From Paracoccus sp. MKU1 (GTDB lineage Bacteria > Pseudomonadota > Alphaproteobacteria > Rhodobacterales > Rhodobacteraceae), in NCBI RefSeq assembly GCF_001447385.1, contig NZ_LLWQ01000209.1, forward strand, positions 1 to 64,000: 64,000 nt of DNA, written 5' to 3'. Below the pieces are notes generated by a model that worked only from the letters and a program-made list of their open reading frames with translations, had not been told where the DNA came from and ran no database searches. Shown here one piece after another: positions 35,237 to 44,442 of the stretch. The number at the start of each line of letters is the position of its first letter. The first letter of the stretch is position 1. Both the position numbers and the translations under genes were made by a program.

Positions 35237-35932
35237 CTATCTGTCCGACCCGACCGGCGGCTTCCTGTCCAGGTGACGGTCGAAAAAGGCCAGGCTGCGC
35301 TGCCATGCCAGCGTGGCGGCCGGCTCGACATGGCTGGCCCGCTCGGTGCAGCCGAAGCCATGCCCGGCGTCATAGATGAAGACCTCGGCATCCGGGCGGG
35401 CGTCCCGCACCTTCAGGGCGTCCTCCAGCGGGATGGCGTGATCCTTGTCGCCATAGTGCAACTGCACGGGGCAGTTCAGCCGGGCGTCCAGATCGGCGGC
35501 GATTCCGGTGCCGTACCAGCCGACCGCGGCATCGAAAGCCGTGCTGCGCGAGGCGGCCTGCCAGCACAGCGTGCCGCCCATGCAAAAGCCGATGATTCCC
35601 TTGCGTCCAGGCAGCAGCGCCGCCGCCGCCAGAATGTCGTCGAGCGCCAAGGCCTCGTCCAGCTGACGCCGGATTGCCATGCCCTCCTGCGCCTCCTCGC
35701 GGCTGTAGCCGCGCTCGTAGCCACGGCTGACGCGGTCGAAAAGGGCAGGGGCCATGACGCGGTAGCCCAGATCAGCCAGCTTGTGGCACACCGAGCGGAT
35801 GTAGTGATTCACGCCGAAAATTTCCTGTACCACGACCAGCGAGCGGGTGGCTGCGGGCGGACCGGCGCTCCAGGCCGAAAGGACATGGCCATCGCTTGCG
35901 GTGACGTCGATAAAGCCGGGGGTTTTGTTCAT
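35237..35932 (-). CDS. Dienelactone hydrolase family protein
   Basis: This 231-residue alpha/beta hydrolase has the DLH triad Cys117 (GFCMGG), Asp164 (YGDKDH) and His191 (AGHGFGC), and VVVQEIFGVNHYIR near residue 33, which supplies the conserved active-site Glu. DLH enzymes open (chloro)muconolactones to maleylacetate-type acids. Here it would hydrolyse a lactone formed in ring catabolism (inference). It is convergent with the hydroxylase operon and divergent from the CoA-transferase operon; site 4 lies in the divergent region and may control both. Confidence 0.88.
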   Translation of the reverse strand: MNKTPGFIDVTASDGHVLSAWSAGPPAATRSLVVVQEIFGVNHYIRSVCHKLADLGYRVMAPALFDRVSRGYERGYSREEAQEGMAIRRQLDEALALDDILAAAALLPGRKGIIGFCMGGTLCWQAASRSTAFDAAVGWYGTGIAADLDARLNCPVQLHYGDKDHAIPLEDALKVRDARPDAEVFIYDAGHGFGCTERASHVEPAATLAWQRSLAFFDRHLDRKPPVGSDR

Positions 35933-35998
35933 AGGGCACCTTTCCGAAAGTCCTGTCTATTTCTGCTTGACTTCTATCCAGCAGTTGAGGATAAAAGT

Positions 35999-36015
35999 CA
36001 AAGGTTGAGCCAATG
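35999..36015. promoter_or_regulatory. Island operator site 4 (CAAAGGTTGAGCCAATG)
   Basis: This member of the 17-bp family lies between the divergent dienelactone hydrolase and CoA-transferase genes. GGTTGAGCC keeps the core with one mismatch. It ends 42 bp before the CoA-transferase start. Confidence 0.7.
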
Positions 36016-36057
36016 TGCCATTCGGTCAATGCCGGAGGCGAGAAAGAAGGAGGCGTC

Positions 36058-37242
36058 ATGACCGGTGCTTTGGATGGAATCCGCGTGCTGGACTTCACGC
36101 AGATGATGAACGGTCCGATGGGGACCATGCTTCTTGCGGATTTCGGGGCGGACGTGATCAAGGTCGAGCCGCCGCAGGGCGACACGTTCCGCAAAACCGG
36201 CGAGACGTTCCTGGGTGACGACGCGGCCTACTTCCTGACGATGAACCGCAACAAGCGCAGCGTCGTCCTTGATCTGAACACCGAGGCCGGCAAGCGCGCC
36301 GCGCGCGAGCTGGCCAAGCATGTCGATATCGTCGCGGTGAATTTCCGCCCGGGCATCGCCGAAAAGCTGGGAATCACCTATGAGGAGCTCAGTGCAGAGA
36401 ATCCCGGGCTGATCTATTGCCAGACCACCGCCTTCGGTGCCGAAGGCGACGACAGCACCCGTCCGGGGATGGACCCGGTGATCCAGGCGCTGTCGGGCCT
36501 GATGCAATTGACCGGCGACGAAAAGACCGGTCCGCTGAAGACCGGCATGCCCTATTGCGATTTGATTACACCCCTGCTTTCGACCATCGGCGTCATGGCC
36601 GCCCTGAACGCCCGGCAGAAGACCGGCAAGGGCCAGCGCATCGACCTTTCGATGATGGACGCCACCATCTACAGCATGATCCCGCGCGATTCCTATTATT
36701 TCTCGACGGGCGACACGCCGGCCCGCATGGGGAATGCGCATTGGCAGATCGTCCCCTACAACACCTATGAGACGTCCGACAAACGCCACATCATGATCAT
36801 CGCCCATACCGACAAGTTCTGGCGGGCACTGGCGGGCGCGCTGGAGGCAGATGAGCTGCTGGCCGATGAGCGCCTTGCTACCAAAGAGGGCCGTCTGGCT
36901 CATCGTGAGATCGTCGATGCCGGCCTAGCGCGGGCCTTTGCCAAAAAGCCGATGGAACATTGGAACAAGGTGCTTCTGGAAGCCGGGACCATGTTCGCGC
37001 CGGTGGCGACCTTCGACGAGGTTTTCGCGGATCCGCGCATTCAGCGCGATCTTGTGGTCGAACTGGACCATCCGCGGGCGGGTCGCTTCAAACTGCTGGC
37101 CAATCCGTTGAAGCTTTCGGGAACGCCGCTGAAAAAGGTCTCGCGCCCGCCGGTCCTCGGGGAGCATACCGAAGAGGTTCTGGCCGAATTCGGCATCATG
37201 CTGAACAGGGAAGACGAGGCAGGCAGGCTTGAGGAGGCCTGA
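36058..37242 (+). CDS. Family III (CaiB/BaiF) CoA-transferase 1
   Basis: This 394-residue CoA-transferase has the family start (DGIRVLDFTQMMNGPMGTMLLADFGADVIKVEPP), RNKRSVVLDL, and the catalytic aspartate in RPGMDPVIQALSG. It moves CoA between acids, for example from succinyl-CoA to the carboxylate produced by the P450/GMC/ALDH steps encoded downstream. The ATG at 36058 follows AAGGAGG; an in-frame ATG at 36013 lies inside the operator and lacks a binding site. It heads the operon with P450, ferredoxin, reductase, ALDH and GMC. A related but distinct copy is at 44443. Confidence 0.9.
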   Translation: MTGALDGIRVLDFTQMMNGPMGTMLLADFGADVIKVEPPQGDTFRKTGETFLGDDAAYFLTMNRNKRSVVLDLNTEAGKRAARELAKHVDIVAVNFRPGIAEKLGITYEELSAENPGLIYCQTTAFGAEGDDSTRPGMDPVIQALSGLMQLTGDEKTGPLKTGMPYCDLITPLLSTIGVMAALNARQKTGKGQRIDLSMMDATIYSMIPRDSYYFSTGDTPARMGNAHWQIVPYNTYETSDKRHIMIIAHTDKFWRALAGALEADELLADERLATKEGRLAHREIVDAGLARAFAKKPMEHWNKVLLEAGTMFAPVATFDEVFADPRIQRDLVVELDHPRAGRFKLLANPLKLSGTPLKKVSRPPVLGEHTEEVLAEFGIMLNREDEAGRLEEA

Positions 37243-37304
37243 CCGGCACCGGTAAGGACGTGGTGGCCCGGCTACGGAGCCGGCTTCGCGAGGTGATACG
37301 ACCA

Positions 37305-37324
37305 GCTGCATCGATCGATGCAGC
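37305..37324. repeat. Perfect 20-bp palindrome before the P450 gene
   Basis: GCTGCATCGATCGATGCAGC is fully self-complementary and sits in the 131-bp gap between the CoA-transferase stop and the P450 start. In RNA it would form a short stem, and in DNA it could bind a dimeric regulator. It does not match the island operator. Confidence 0.7.
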
Positions 37325-37373
37325 GACCCGCATAACTGGGCCTGGGTGGACAGGTTCCAAGGAGGAGAAAGCA

Positions 37374-38618
37374 ATGTACCCGTCGTCCATTGACACGTCA
37401 GAGCGCTCCGTCGGTGAAGACGGGCTGCCGAACTTTCCGATGCAGCGTTGTCCCTTCGCGCCGCCAGCGGAATATGCCGAGATCCGCAAGAAGCCGGGGC
37501 TGAGCAAGGTCCGCATGCCGGACGGCGCCTGGGCCTGGATCGTCACCCGGCATGACGAGGTGAAGCAGGTCCTTGGCGACAACCGCTTTTCCACGGTGCC
37601 CTCGACGCCCAATTATCCGATGATCGCGCCGGCGCGCGCTTCGCTGCTGCGCAACGAACATCCGCCGACCCTGATCCGCATGGATCCGCCCGAACATACA
37701 AAGCATCGCCGGATGTTCTCGCGCGAGTTCATGGTGAAGACCATCGAGGCAATGAAGCCTTATCTGAACGATCTCGTCGATCGGCTTTTCGACGAGATGG
37801 AGGCCAAGGGCGGCAGCTGCGATTTTGCCGAGGTCTTCGCCTTGGCGCTGCCGACCACGGTGATCTCGCATATGCTGGGCGTGCCCTACGAAGATCAGGA
37901 GTATTTCCACGAACGGGCCTTGCAGAAGCTCGACCTGAAGGCCGATCCGGAAGTCCCGCTTCGGGCGGGGCGCGAAATGCGCGAGTATCTCGACGGGCTT
38001 ATCACCCGCAAGCTCGAGGCGACCGAGCCGCAGGACGATCTTATCACCCGGATGCTGCACAACTACATGCTGCCGGGGCACATCACCCGCGAGGAGGCCC
38101 TGGCAACCGCCGAGCTTCTGCTGATGGGCGGGCACGAGACCACGGCGAACATGATCGCCCTTGGCTGCCTTTCGCTGCTGCTGCACCCCGACCAGAAGGA
38201 CGACCTGGTGGCCGATCCGTCGCTGGTGGTGAACGCGGTAGAGGAGATGCTGCGTTTCCACACGATCGTGCATTACAACGGCCCGCGGGTGGCGCTGGAG
38301 GATGTCGAGGTCGGCGGGACCCTGATCCGCAAGGGCGATGGCGTCTTGGCGCTGATCAGCGCCGCGAACCGCGATCCGGGCGCCTTCGACGATCCCGACC
38401 GCTTCGACATTCGCCGCAAGGCGCTGCATCATGTGGCTTTCAGCTTCGGCTCGCATCAGTGCCTGGGCCAGGCGCTGGCCCGAGCCGAGTTGCAGATCGT
38501 GTTCAGCAAGCTGTTCCAGCGCTTCCCGAACCTGAAGCTCGCGGTCCCGGTCGAGGAGCTGGAATTCCGCTATGACGCTTTCGTCTACGGTATCGAAAAG
38601 CTGCCGGTCACCTGGTGA
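37374..38618 (+). CDS. Cytochrome P450 (soluble bacterial class I)
   Basis: This soluble 414-residue P450 shows the I-helix oxygen-activation motif GGHETTANM (~residue 258), the ExxR pair in VEEMLRFH, and the heme loop FSFGSHQCLGQALARAEL with Cys363 as the iron ligand. AAGGAGGAG precedes the ATG. It probably hydroxylates an alkyl, methyl or ring carbon of the imported acid with electrons from the adjacent ferredoxin and reductase. The sequence most resembles CYP105/107-like enzymes common in actinobacteria and some alphaproteobacteria. The substrate cannot be deduced. Confidence 0.92.
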   Translation: MYPSSIDTSERSVGEDGLPNFPMQRCPFAPPAEYAEIRKKPGLSKVRMPDGAWAWIVTRHDEVKQVLGDNRFSTVPSTPNYPMIAPARASLLRNEHPPTLIRMDPPEHTKHRRMFSREFMVKTIEAMKPYLNDLVDRLFDEMEAKGGSCDFAEVFALALPTTVISHMLGVPYEDQEYFHERALQKLDLKADPEVPLRAGREMREYLDGLITRKLEATEPQDDLITRMLHNYMLPGHITREEALATAELLLMGGHETTANMIALGCLSLLLHPDQKDDLVADPSLVVNAVEEMLRFHTIVHYNGPRVALEDVEVGGTLIRKGDGVLALISAANRDPGAFDDPDRFDIRRKALHHVAFSFGSHQCLGQALARAELQIVFSKLFQRFPNLKLAVPVEELEFRYDAFVYGIEKLPVTW

Positions 38619-38675
38619 CGAAGGGAAACGGCCATGGCGCCCCGGTGCCCGCGGCTGCCAATGAGGAGGATGGCG

Positions 38676-38879
38676 ATGAAAATTACAGTCGATATGGACA
38701 AGTGCATCGGCGCGGGGCTTTGCGTGGTCGCGGCTCCCAAGGTCTTTGCGCAGAATGATGACGACGGGCTGGTGATCGTCCTGGATGAAAACCCGCCAGC
38801 GGATCAGCACGAAGCGGTGCGTGAGGCGGCCCGCCTGTGCCCGGCTCTGGTCATCCATTTGCAGGACGACAATGACTGA
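38676..38879 (+). CDS. Small [3Fe-4S]-type ferredoxin
   Basis: This 67-residue ferredoxin has only three usable cysteines: Cys10 and Cys16 (KCIGAGLC) and Cys55 (LCPAL). The second position of the 4Fe motif is a non-cysteine, which fits the [3Fe-4S] ferredoxins that serve P450s. The ATG at 38676 is set by GAGGAGG just upstream; an alternative ATG at 38670 lies too close. Its 3' end overlaps the reductase start by 8 bases, so production of the two redox partners is coupled. Confidence 0.9.
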   Translation: MKITVDMDKCIGAGLCVVAAPKVFAQNDDDGLVIVLDENPPADQHEAVREAARLCPALVIHLQDDND

Positions 38880-40110
38880 CGCCGGGATCGTGATCGTTGG
38901 TGCAGGGCAGGCTGGCTATCAGCTTGCCGGCGCCCTGCGGGATGCCGGCCATCAGGGCAGGCTGGTCCTGATCGGCGACGAGGCCGAATTGCCCTACCAG
39001 CGCCCGCCGCTCTCCAAGGCCTTTCTCAGCGGCACCATCGGCGCCGAGGCGCTGACCTTCCAGCAGCCGGCGCATTTCGAGAGCAAGGGGATCGACCTGC
39101 GGATCGGCACCCGGGCCGAGCGGCTGGACCGGGCGGGCCGCAAGCTGATCCTCGCCGACGGAAGCCACATCGGCTATGACAAGCTGGTGCTGGCGACCGG
39201 CGCGGCGAACCGGGCCCTGCCGGGCGCCGAAGGAATTGGCGGCATCCACAGCATCCGCACCATTGCCGATGCCCGCGCGATCCGGGAGCGCCTTGAGCGC
39301 AGCAAGAATGCCGTCGTCATCGGCGGCGGCTTCCTTGGCCTGGAATTCGCCGCCGTGGCGCGCGAATGGGGCCTTGCCGTCAGTATCATCGAGGCCGGTC
39401 CGCGCCTGATGGGGCGCGCCATATCGCAGCCGATGGCCGAGGCTTTCCGGGCGCATCACGTCGCGTTGGGAAGCCAGCTTTTCCTTCAGGCCAAGGTTCG
39501 CCGGTTGATTGCCGAAGCCGGCGAGATCAGTGCGGTCGAGCTCGATGACGGCATCCTTCTGCCCGCCGACCTGGTCGTGGTCGGTATCGGGGTCGAGCCG
39601 CATGTCGCGTTGGCGCGGGATGCCGGGCTTGATTGCGACAACGGCATCGTCGTCGATGGTCGCCTTGCCACCAGCGACCCGGCCATCTTCGCGCTGGGCG
39701 ATTGCGCGGTGTTCCCGTCGCGCTTTGCGTTGCAGCCGTCGCGGCTTGAGTCGATCCAGAACGCAATGGACCAAGCCCGGCATCTGGCGGCGGTGCTGAC
39801 CGGCAAACCCGCCTCCTACGACGCTGTGCCGTGGTTCTGGAGCGATCAGGGCGGCGCCAAGCTGCAGATCGCGGGCCTTGCGCAGGGAACCGACCGGGAA
39901 GTGCTGCGGGGCGACGGGGCAGAGATGAAGTTTTCGGTCTTCTGCTATCGCGGCGACCGTCTGGTCGCGGTGGAATCCGTCAACCGGCCGGCCGATCACA
40001 TGGCGGCGCGTCGCCTGCTGACCGCCGGGCTGTCGCCGACCCCCGAGCAGGCGGCCGATCCCGGCTTTGATCTGAAATCCCTGTTCGTCGCGGCGCAGCC
40101 AGCCGCGTGA
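38872..40110 (+). CDS. NAD(P)H:ferredoxin reductase (putidaredoxin reductase type)
   Basis: This 412-residue FAD protein has two Rossmann motifs, VIVGAGQAGYQLA (~residues 6-18, FAD) and VVIGGGFLGLEFA (~145-157, NAD(P)H). It also has ELPYQRPPLSK, ALGDCAVFP and the C-terminal WFWSDQGGAKLQIAGL, all typical of oxygenase-coupled reductases such as CamA. It transfers electrons from NAD(P)H to the ferredoxin at 38676, completing a three-component P450 system. The reading frame is intact. Confidence 0.93.
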   Translation: MTDAGIVIVGAGQAGYQLAGALRDAGHQGRLVLIGDEAELPYQRPPLSKAFLSGTIGAEALTFQQPAHFESKGIDLRIGTRAERLDRAGRKLILADGSHIGYDKLVLATGAANRALPGAEGIGGIHSIRTIADARAIRERLERSKNAVVIGGGFLGLEFAAVAREWGLAVSIIEAGPRLMGRAISQPMAEAFRAHHVALGSQLFLQAKVRRLIAEAGEISAVELDDGILLPADLVVVGIGVEPHVALARDAGLDCDNGIVVDGRLATSDPAIFALGDCAVFPSRFALQPSRLESIQNAMDQARHLAAVLTGKPASYDAVPWFWSDQGGAKLQIAGLAQGTDREVLRGDGAEMKFSVFCYRGDRLVAVESVNRPADHMAARRLLTAGLSPTPEQAADPGFDLKSLFVAAQPAA

Positions 40111-40132
40111 ACCGCAACCAGGACGTGGACAG

Positions 40133-41623
40133 ATGACATTGCATCCCGGGCTTTCCGCCGACGCCGCCAGCTTCATTGCCGGCCGGCATTTGCTGCTGAT
40201 CGACGGGCAATGGGTTGCCCCGAGCGAGGGGCGGCGCTTCGATGTGTTCGATCCGGCGACGGGGGGCGTGGTTGCCGCCGCGTCCGAGGCCGGGACTGAG
40301 GATGTCGATCTGGCGGTGGCGGCCGCGCGCCGGGCGTTGGAAGGCCCCTGGTCGCGCTTTTCGGGACCCGAGCGGGCGCGGCTGCTGATGCGCCTTGCCG
40401 ACTTGATCGAGGCGAACGGCGAACTGCTGGCCCAGGTCGAGGTGATCGACAATGGCAAGCCCCTGGCATTGGCGCGCGCGGGGATCTCCGGTGTTGCCGA
40501 GATGGTGCGCTATTTCGCCGGCTGGACGACCAAGCTGAATGGAGAAACCGTCAAGATCTCGTTGCCCGGCGAGTGGCACGCCTTCACCAGCCATGTGCCC
40601 ATCGGCGTAGTGGCGCAGATCATCCCGTGGAACTTTCCGCTTTCCATGGCGATCTGGAAACTGGCGCCGGCCCTGGCAGTGGGCTGCACGGTGGTGCTCA
40701 AGCCCGCCGAGCAGACGCCGCTCAGCGCGATCAAGCTGGGCGAGTTGATCCTGGAGTCGGGGTTCCCGCCCGGCGTGGTGAACATCCTGACCGGTTTCGG
40801 TTCGGGTGCCGGCGCGGCGCTGGCGCGGCATCCCGGCGTGGACAAGGTGGCCTTTACCGGCTCGACCGGCACCGGCAAGAAGATCGTCGAGGCCGCGCTG
40901 GGGAACCTCAAAAAGGTCACGCTGGAACTGGGCGGAAAATCCCCGGTCTTCATTTTTCCTGATGCCGATATCGAAGCTGCGATCCAAGGGGCGGCAAACG
41001 CCATCTTTCTCAACAGCGGGCAGGTCTGTTCGGCCGGTTCGCGGCTTTACGTGCATGAGAGGATTTTCGATCAGGTGGTCGAGGGCGTTGCCGCGATAGG
41101 CGACGGCATGAAGCTTGGGCATGGGCTGGACGCGGAAACGCAGCTGGGACCGCTTATCTCCGCAGTGCAGCGCGAGCGGGTTTCCGACTACATCGACAGC
41201 GGGCTGCATGAAGGCGCCCGAATTGCCGGGTCGGGCGCCAAGGCGCAGAGCGAGGGATACTTCGTCGCGCCGACGGTTCTGGTCGATACGCGCCCCGAGA
41301 TGCGCGTCGTCCGGGAAGAAATCTTCGGGCCGGTTCTGGTCACCCAGAAATTCGGCAACGAAGAGGATCTCGCCGCCTTGGCCCGCACCGCGAACGATAC
41401 CGAGTACGGGCTTTTCGCCGGCATCTGGACCTCGGATATCGGCCGGGCGCTCCGCTTCGCGCGGCAGATCCGGGCCGGGTCCGTCTCGGTGAATGCCCAT
41501 ATGGTCAACGAGCCGGCGCTGCCCTTCGGCGGGTTCCGCCAGTCTGGATGGGGTCGCGAACGCGGGCGCGAGGTTCTGGAACTTTATACCGAGTTGCAGA
41601 GCGTGGCGGTCAGACTCGCTTGA
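40133..41623 (+). CDS. Aldehyde dehydrogenase (NAD(P)+)
   Basis: This 496-residue ALDH has the catalytic Cys299 (NSGQVCSAG), the general base Glu265 (LELGGKSP), the cofactor loop FTGSTGTGKK (~241-250) and IIPWNFPLSMA. It probably oxidises the aldehyde made by the GMC enzyme encoded next to a carboxylic acid, which the CoA-transferases can then activate. It starts 22 bp after the reductase and ends 29 bp before the GMC start, in the same operon. It is full length. Confidence 0.92.
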   Translation: MTLHPGLSADAASFIAGRHLLLIDGQWVAPSEGRRFDVFDPATGGVVAAASEAGTEDVDLAVAAARRALEGPWSRFSGPERARLLMRLADLIEANGELLAQVEVIDNGKPLALARAGISGVAEMVRYFAGWTTKLNGETVKISLPGEWHAFTSHVPIGVVAQIIPWNFPLSMAIWKLAPALAVGCTVVLKPAEQTPLSAIKLGELILESGFPPGVVNILTGFGSGAGAALARHPGVDKVAFTGSTGTGKKIVEAALGNLKKVTLELGGKSPVFIFPDADIEAAIQGAANAIFLNSGQVCSAGSRLYVHERIFDQVVEGVAAIGDGMKLGHGLDAETQLGPLISAVQRERVSDYIDSGLHEGARIAGSGAKAQSEGYFVAPTVLVDTRPEMRVVREEIFGPVLVTQKFGNEEDLAALARTANDTEYGLFAGIWTSDIGRALRFARQIRAGSVSVNAHMVNEPALPFGGFRQSGWGRERGREVLELYTELQSVAVRLA

Positions 41624-41652
41624 ACATGAATGCCCACAAGGCTGGGAGCAAG

Positions 41653-43365
41653 ATGTCGGAATACGATTTCATCATCGTCGGAGGCGGCTCGGCGGGCTGC
41701 GTCCTGGCCAATCGCCTGTCGGCGCAGGCCGCGAACCGGGTGCTGCTGTGCGAGGCCGGGCCGGATACGCCCGCGGGTGCGGTGCCGCCGGCGATCCTCG
41801 ACAGCTATCCGGGCACGGCCTATCTGAACCCGGGATTTCTCTGGCCTGATCTGATGGTCACCACCGAAGGTGTCGCCTCGTCCAACAGTGCGGTGGCGCC
41901 GCGGGCGCGCAAATACGAACAGGCGCGGATCATGGGCGGCGGCTCCTCGGTCAACGGCCAGTTCTTCAATCGCGGCGGTCCCTCGGATTACGACGAATGG
42001 GCGGCGCGCGGGGCGACCGGCTGGGACTGGGACTCGGTCCTGCCCTGGTTTCGCAAGGTCGAGACCGATCTCGATTTCGACGGGCCGCTGCACGGAAAGG
42101 ACGGGCCGGTCCCGGTCCGGCGGATTTTCCCCGATGCCTGGCCCGGACATGCGAAGGCGCTGGCCGAAGCGATTGGCGAGCAGGGATACCGCTACCTGCC
42201 CGACCAGAACGGACCGTTCGAGGACGGCTATTTCCCCATCGCCATCTCGAACCGGGACGAGCGGCGGGTTTCCTCGGCCATGGCCTATCTGGACAACGCG
42301 ACCCGGGCGCGCGCCAATCTTCACATCCGCCCGGAGGTAACGGTCAGCCGGCTGGTGTTCGACGCCGGGCGCTGCACCGGTATCTGCCTGGTCGGGCCGG
42401 ACGGGCAGGAGGAGCAGCATCGCGCCGGAACCGTGATCCTCAGCGCTGGGGCGCTACAATCGCCGGCGATCCTGATGCGGTCGGGGATCGGACCCGCCGC
42501 GCATCTGGCCGAGAACGGGATCGAGCTGCGGCAGAACCTGCCCGGCGTGGGCCAGAACCTGATGGAACATCCCTCGATCGCGCTCGCTGCCTTCCTGCGC
42601 CGCGCCTCGCGGCTGAACGGCGGGCCAAGCCGGCGGCATATCTATATTGGCTGGCGCTATTCCTCGCAGATCGGCGGCGCGCCGGCCGGCGACATGTTCG
42701 TGGCCGGGGTGACCAAGACCTCATGGCACGCGGTGGGCGACCGGATCGGCACCATGTTGATGTATGTCAACAAGCCCTATTCCGACCGGGGCGCGGTGCG
42801 GCTGCGCGGGGCGGACTGGCGGGTGAACCCGGCTGTCGATTTCAACCTGCTCTCGGACAGCCGCGATCTGGACCGGCTGACGGACGGCTTTCGCCGCATG
42901 GCTGCCGTCCAGCTGAGCGCCGCGATGCAGGCGGCCACCGCCAACCCGTTCCCGGCCAGTTATTCTGAGAAGGTCCGCCAGATCGGTATGTTGAGCCGCA
43001 AGAACAAGCTGCTGACCGATACGCTTGCGACCCTGCTGGATGGGCCCGCGCCGCTGCGCGACTTCCTGATGCGGCGTGTGGTCGCCGGCGGCCCCGGCCT
43101 GCATGAGCTGCTTGCCGATCAGCAGGCATTGGAGACATTCGTGCGCGGCGCCTGCGTCGGGGTCTGGCACCCGTCCTGCACCTGCCGGATGGGGGCGGCC
43201 GACGATCCGCTGGCGGTGCTGGACCCGCAGGGCCGGGTGCGCGGCATCGACGGGCTGCGGGTCTGCGACGCCTCGATCTTTCCGGTGATCCCCTCGGGCA
43301 ACATCAATTTCCCGACCATGATGGCGGCCGAGAAGATCGCGCATTCCATCCTGTCGCGCGAGTAG
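41653..43365 (+). CDS. GMC-family FAD alcohol oxidoreductase (choline dehydrogenase-like)
   Basis: This GMC oxidoreductase of 570 residues shows the FAD motif YDFIIVGGGSAGCVLANRL (~residues 4-22), the signature ARIMGGGSSVNGQFFNRG and the C-terminal VWHPSCTCRMGAADDPLAVL, with the catalytic His, and SGNINFPTMM. The ATG at 41653 follows GGGAG; an in-frame ATG at 41626 would add nine residues that do not fit the family start. It would oxidise the primary alcohol left by the P450 to the aldehyde. A strong terminator follows. Confidence 0.9.
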   Translation: MSEYDFIIVGGGSAGCVLANRLSAQAANRVLLCEAGPDTPAGAVPPAILDSYPGTAYLNPGFLWPDLMVTTEGVASSNSAVAPRARKYEQARIMGGGSSVNGQFFNRGGPSDYDEWAARGATGWDWDSVLPWFRKVETDLDFDGPLHGKDGPVPVRRIFPDAWPGHAKALAEAIGEQGYRYLPDQNGPFEDGYFPIAISNRDERRVSSAMAYLDNATRARANLHIRPEVTVSRLVFDAGRCTGICLVGPDGQEEQHRAGTVILSAGALQSPAILMRSGIGPAAHLAENGIELRQNLPGVGQNLMEHPSIALAAFLRRASRLNGGPSRRHIYIGWRYSSQIGGAPAGDMFVAGVTKTSWHAVGDRIGTMLMYVNKPYSDRGAVRLRGADWRVNPAVDFNLLSDSRDLDRLTDGFRRMAAVQLSAAMQAATANPFPASYSEKVRQIGMLSRKNKLLTDTLATLLDGPAPLRDFLMRRVVAGGPGLHELLADQQALETFVRGACVGVWHPSCTCRMGAADDPLAVLDPQGRVRGIDGLRVCDASIFPVIPSGNINFPTMMAAEKIAHSILSRE

Positions 43366-43395
43366 GCCCGACCGATCCTGCTGTCATTCCTGGCG

Positions 43396-43419
43396 AGGCC
43401 CCGCAAATTTGCGGGGCCT
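43396..43419. terminator. 24-bp perfect palindrome, bidirectional terminator
   Basis: AGGCCCCGCAAA and its exact complement TTTGCGGGGCCT form a 12-bp self-complementary unit between the convergent GMC and PrpB-like genes. T-containing sequence follows on both sides. Confidence 0.8.
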
Positions 43420-43428
43420 GCTGTCGTT

Positions 43429-44328
43429 TCAGGGCAGAACGGTGGCGATGATCGAGGCATCCAGGGCCTCGAACTCATGATAGCCGATGGTGTCATAGAG
43501 CTCGGCGCGGGTCTGCATCCGCTCCAGCATCGCCTTGGTGGCGCCGGTATCGCGAATCGTCGCGTAAAGCTCTTCCTGCGCGCGGGCGGCGACGCGCAGC
43601 GAACTGACGGGCCAGATCACCATGCTGTAGCCCAGGTTCTGGAACTCCTGCGCCGTCAGGAAGGGCGTGCGGCCGAACTCGGTCATGTTGGCCAGAAGCG
43701 GCGCGTCCACCTGCCGGGCGAATTCGCGGAACATCTCGGGCGTGGTCAGCGCCTCGGGGAAGATCGCATCCGCCCCCGCCTCGAGATAGAGCTTCGCGCG
43801 GGCCACAGCGCCCTCCATGCCCTCGCTGGCGGCAGCATCGGTGCGAGCGACGATGTAGAGATGCCGACGCGCCTTGGCCGCCGCAGCGATCTTGGCGGCC
43901 ATGTCCTGCGGCGTGGCCAGCTTCTTGTCGTTCAGGTGGCCGCATTTCTTCGGCAGCAACTGGTCTTCCAGATGCACGGCCGCCGCGCCAGCCTCCTCGA
44001 AGGCGCGGACCATCTGCATGACGTTCAGCGCCTCGCCATAGCCGGTGTCGCCATCGACCAGAACCGGCAGCCCCGAGGCGCGCGTGGCCTGCCGGATGAA
44101 GAAGCAGACATCCTCGACCGAGATGATGCCAAGATCCGGCAGGCCCATGGATGCGCTCATCGCCGCCCCGGACAGATAGGCCGCCTGGAAGCCCGCGCGC
44201 CTGACCTGGATCGCGGCCAGGCCGTTATGCGCGCCCGGCAGTTGCAGGATGTCCTGCGCCTCGACAAGGGCGCGAAAGCGTTCGCCGGCGGGCGTCGTCT
44301 CGAGACTGCCGGCAACCAGATAAGTCAT
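43429..44328 (-). CDS. prpB: 2-methylisocitrate lyase-like protein (ICL/PEP mutase superfamily)
   Basis: This 299-residue TIM-barrel enzyme has the active-site loop KKCGH at residues 127-131, the Mg-binding DGDTGYG (~92-98) and VHLEDQ (~119-123). These fit PrpB, which splits 2-methylisocitrate into pyruvate and succinate; close relatives act on other 2,3-substituted malates. It is transcribed leftwards from a promoter that overlaps island operator site 5 (TTGATA, 17 bp, TGTAAA). No prpC or prpD is in the window, but a PrpF-family gene lies at 57978 in the same regulon. Confidence 0.85.
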   Translation of the reverse strand: MTYLVAGSLETTPAGERFRALVEAQDILQLPGAHNGLAAIQVRRAGFQAAYLSGAAMSASMGLPDLGIISVEDVCFFIRQATRASGLPVLVDGDTGYGEALNVMQMVRAFEEAGAAAVHLEDQLLPKKCGHLNDKKLATPQDMAAKIAAAAKARRHLYIVARTDAAASEGMEGAVARAKLYLEAGADAIFPEALTTPEMFREFARQVDAPLLANMTEFGRTPFLTAQEFQNLGYSMVIWPVSSLRVAARAQEELYATIRDTGATKAMLERMQTRAELYDTIGYHEFEALDASIIATVLP

Positions 44329-44406
44329 GGTGTTCCCCTTCCTGGCCAAGAGCGGCCGAAGCAAATCATGCGAATGAGACTTTACAACACGAACAGGGCA
44401 AAGTAT

Positions 44407-44423
44407 CAATGGTTCATCCAATG
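44407..44423. promoter_or_regulatory. Island operator site 5 (CAATGGTTCATCCAATG)
   Basis: This copy sits between the divergent PrpB-like and second CoA-transferase genes. On the leftward strand it runs into TTGATA with TGTAAA 17 bp later. It is only 19 bp from the CoA-transferase start, so it could block both directions. Confidence 0.8.
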
Positions 44424-44442
44424 AAGTAAATCGGAATCGAAG

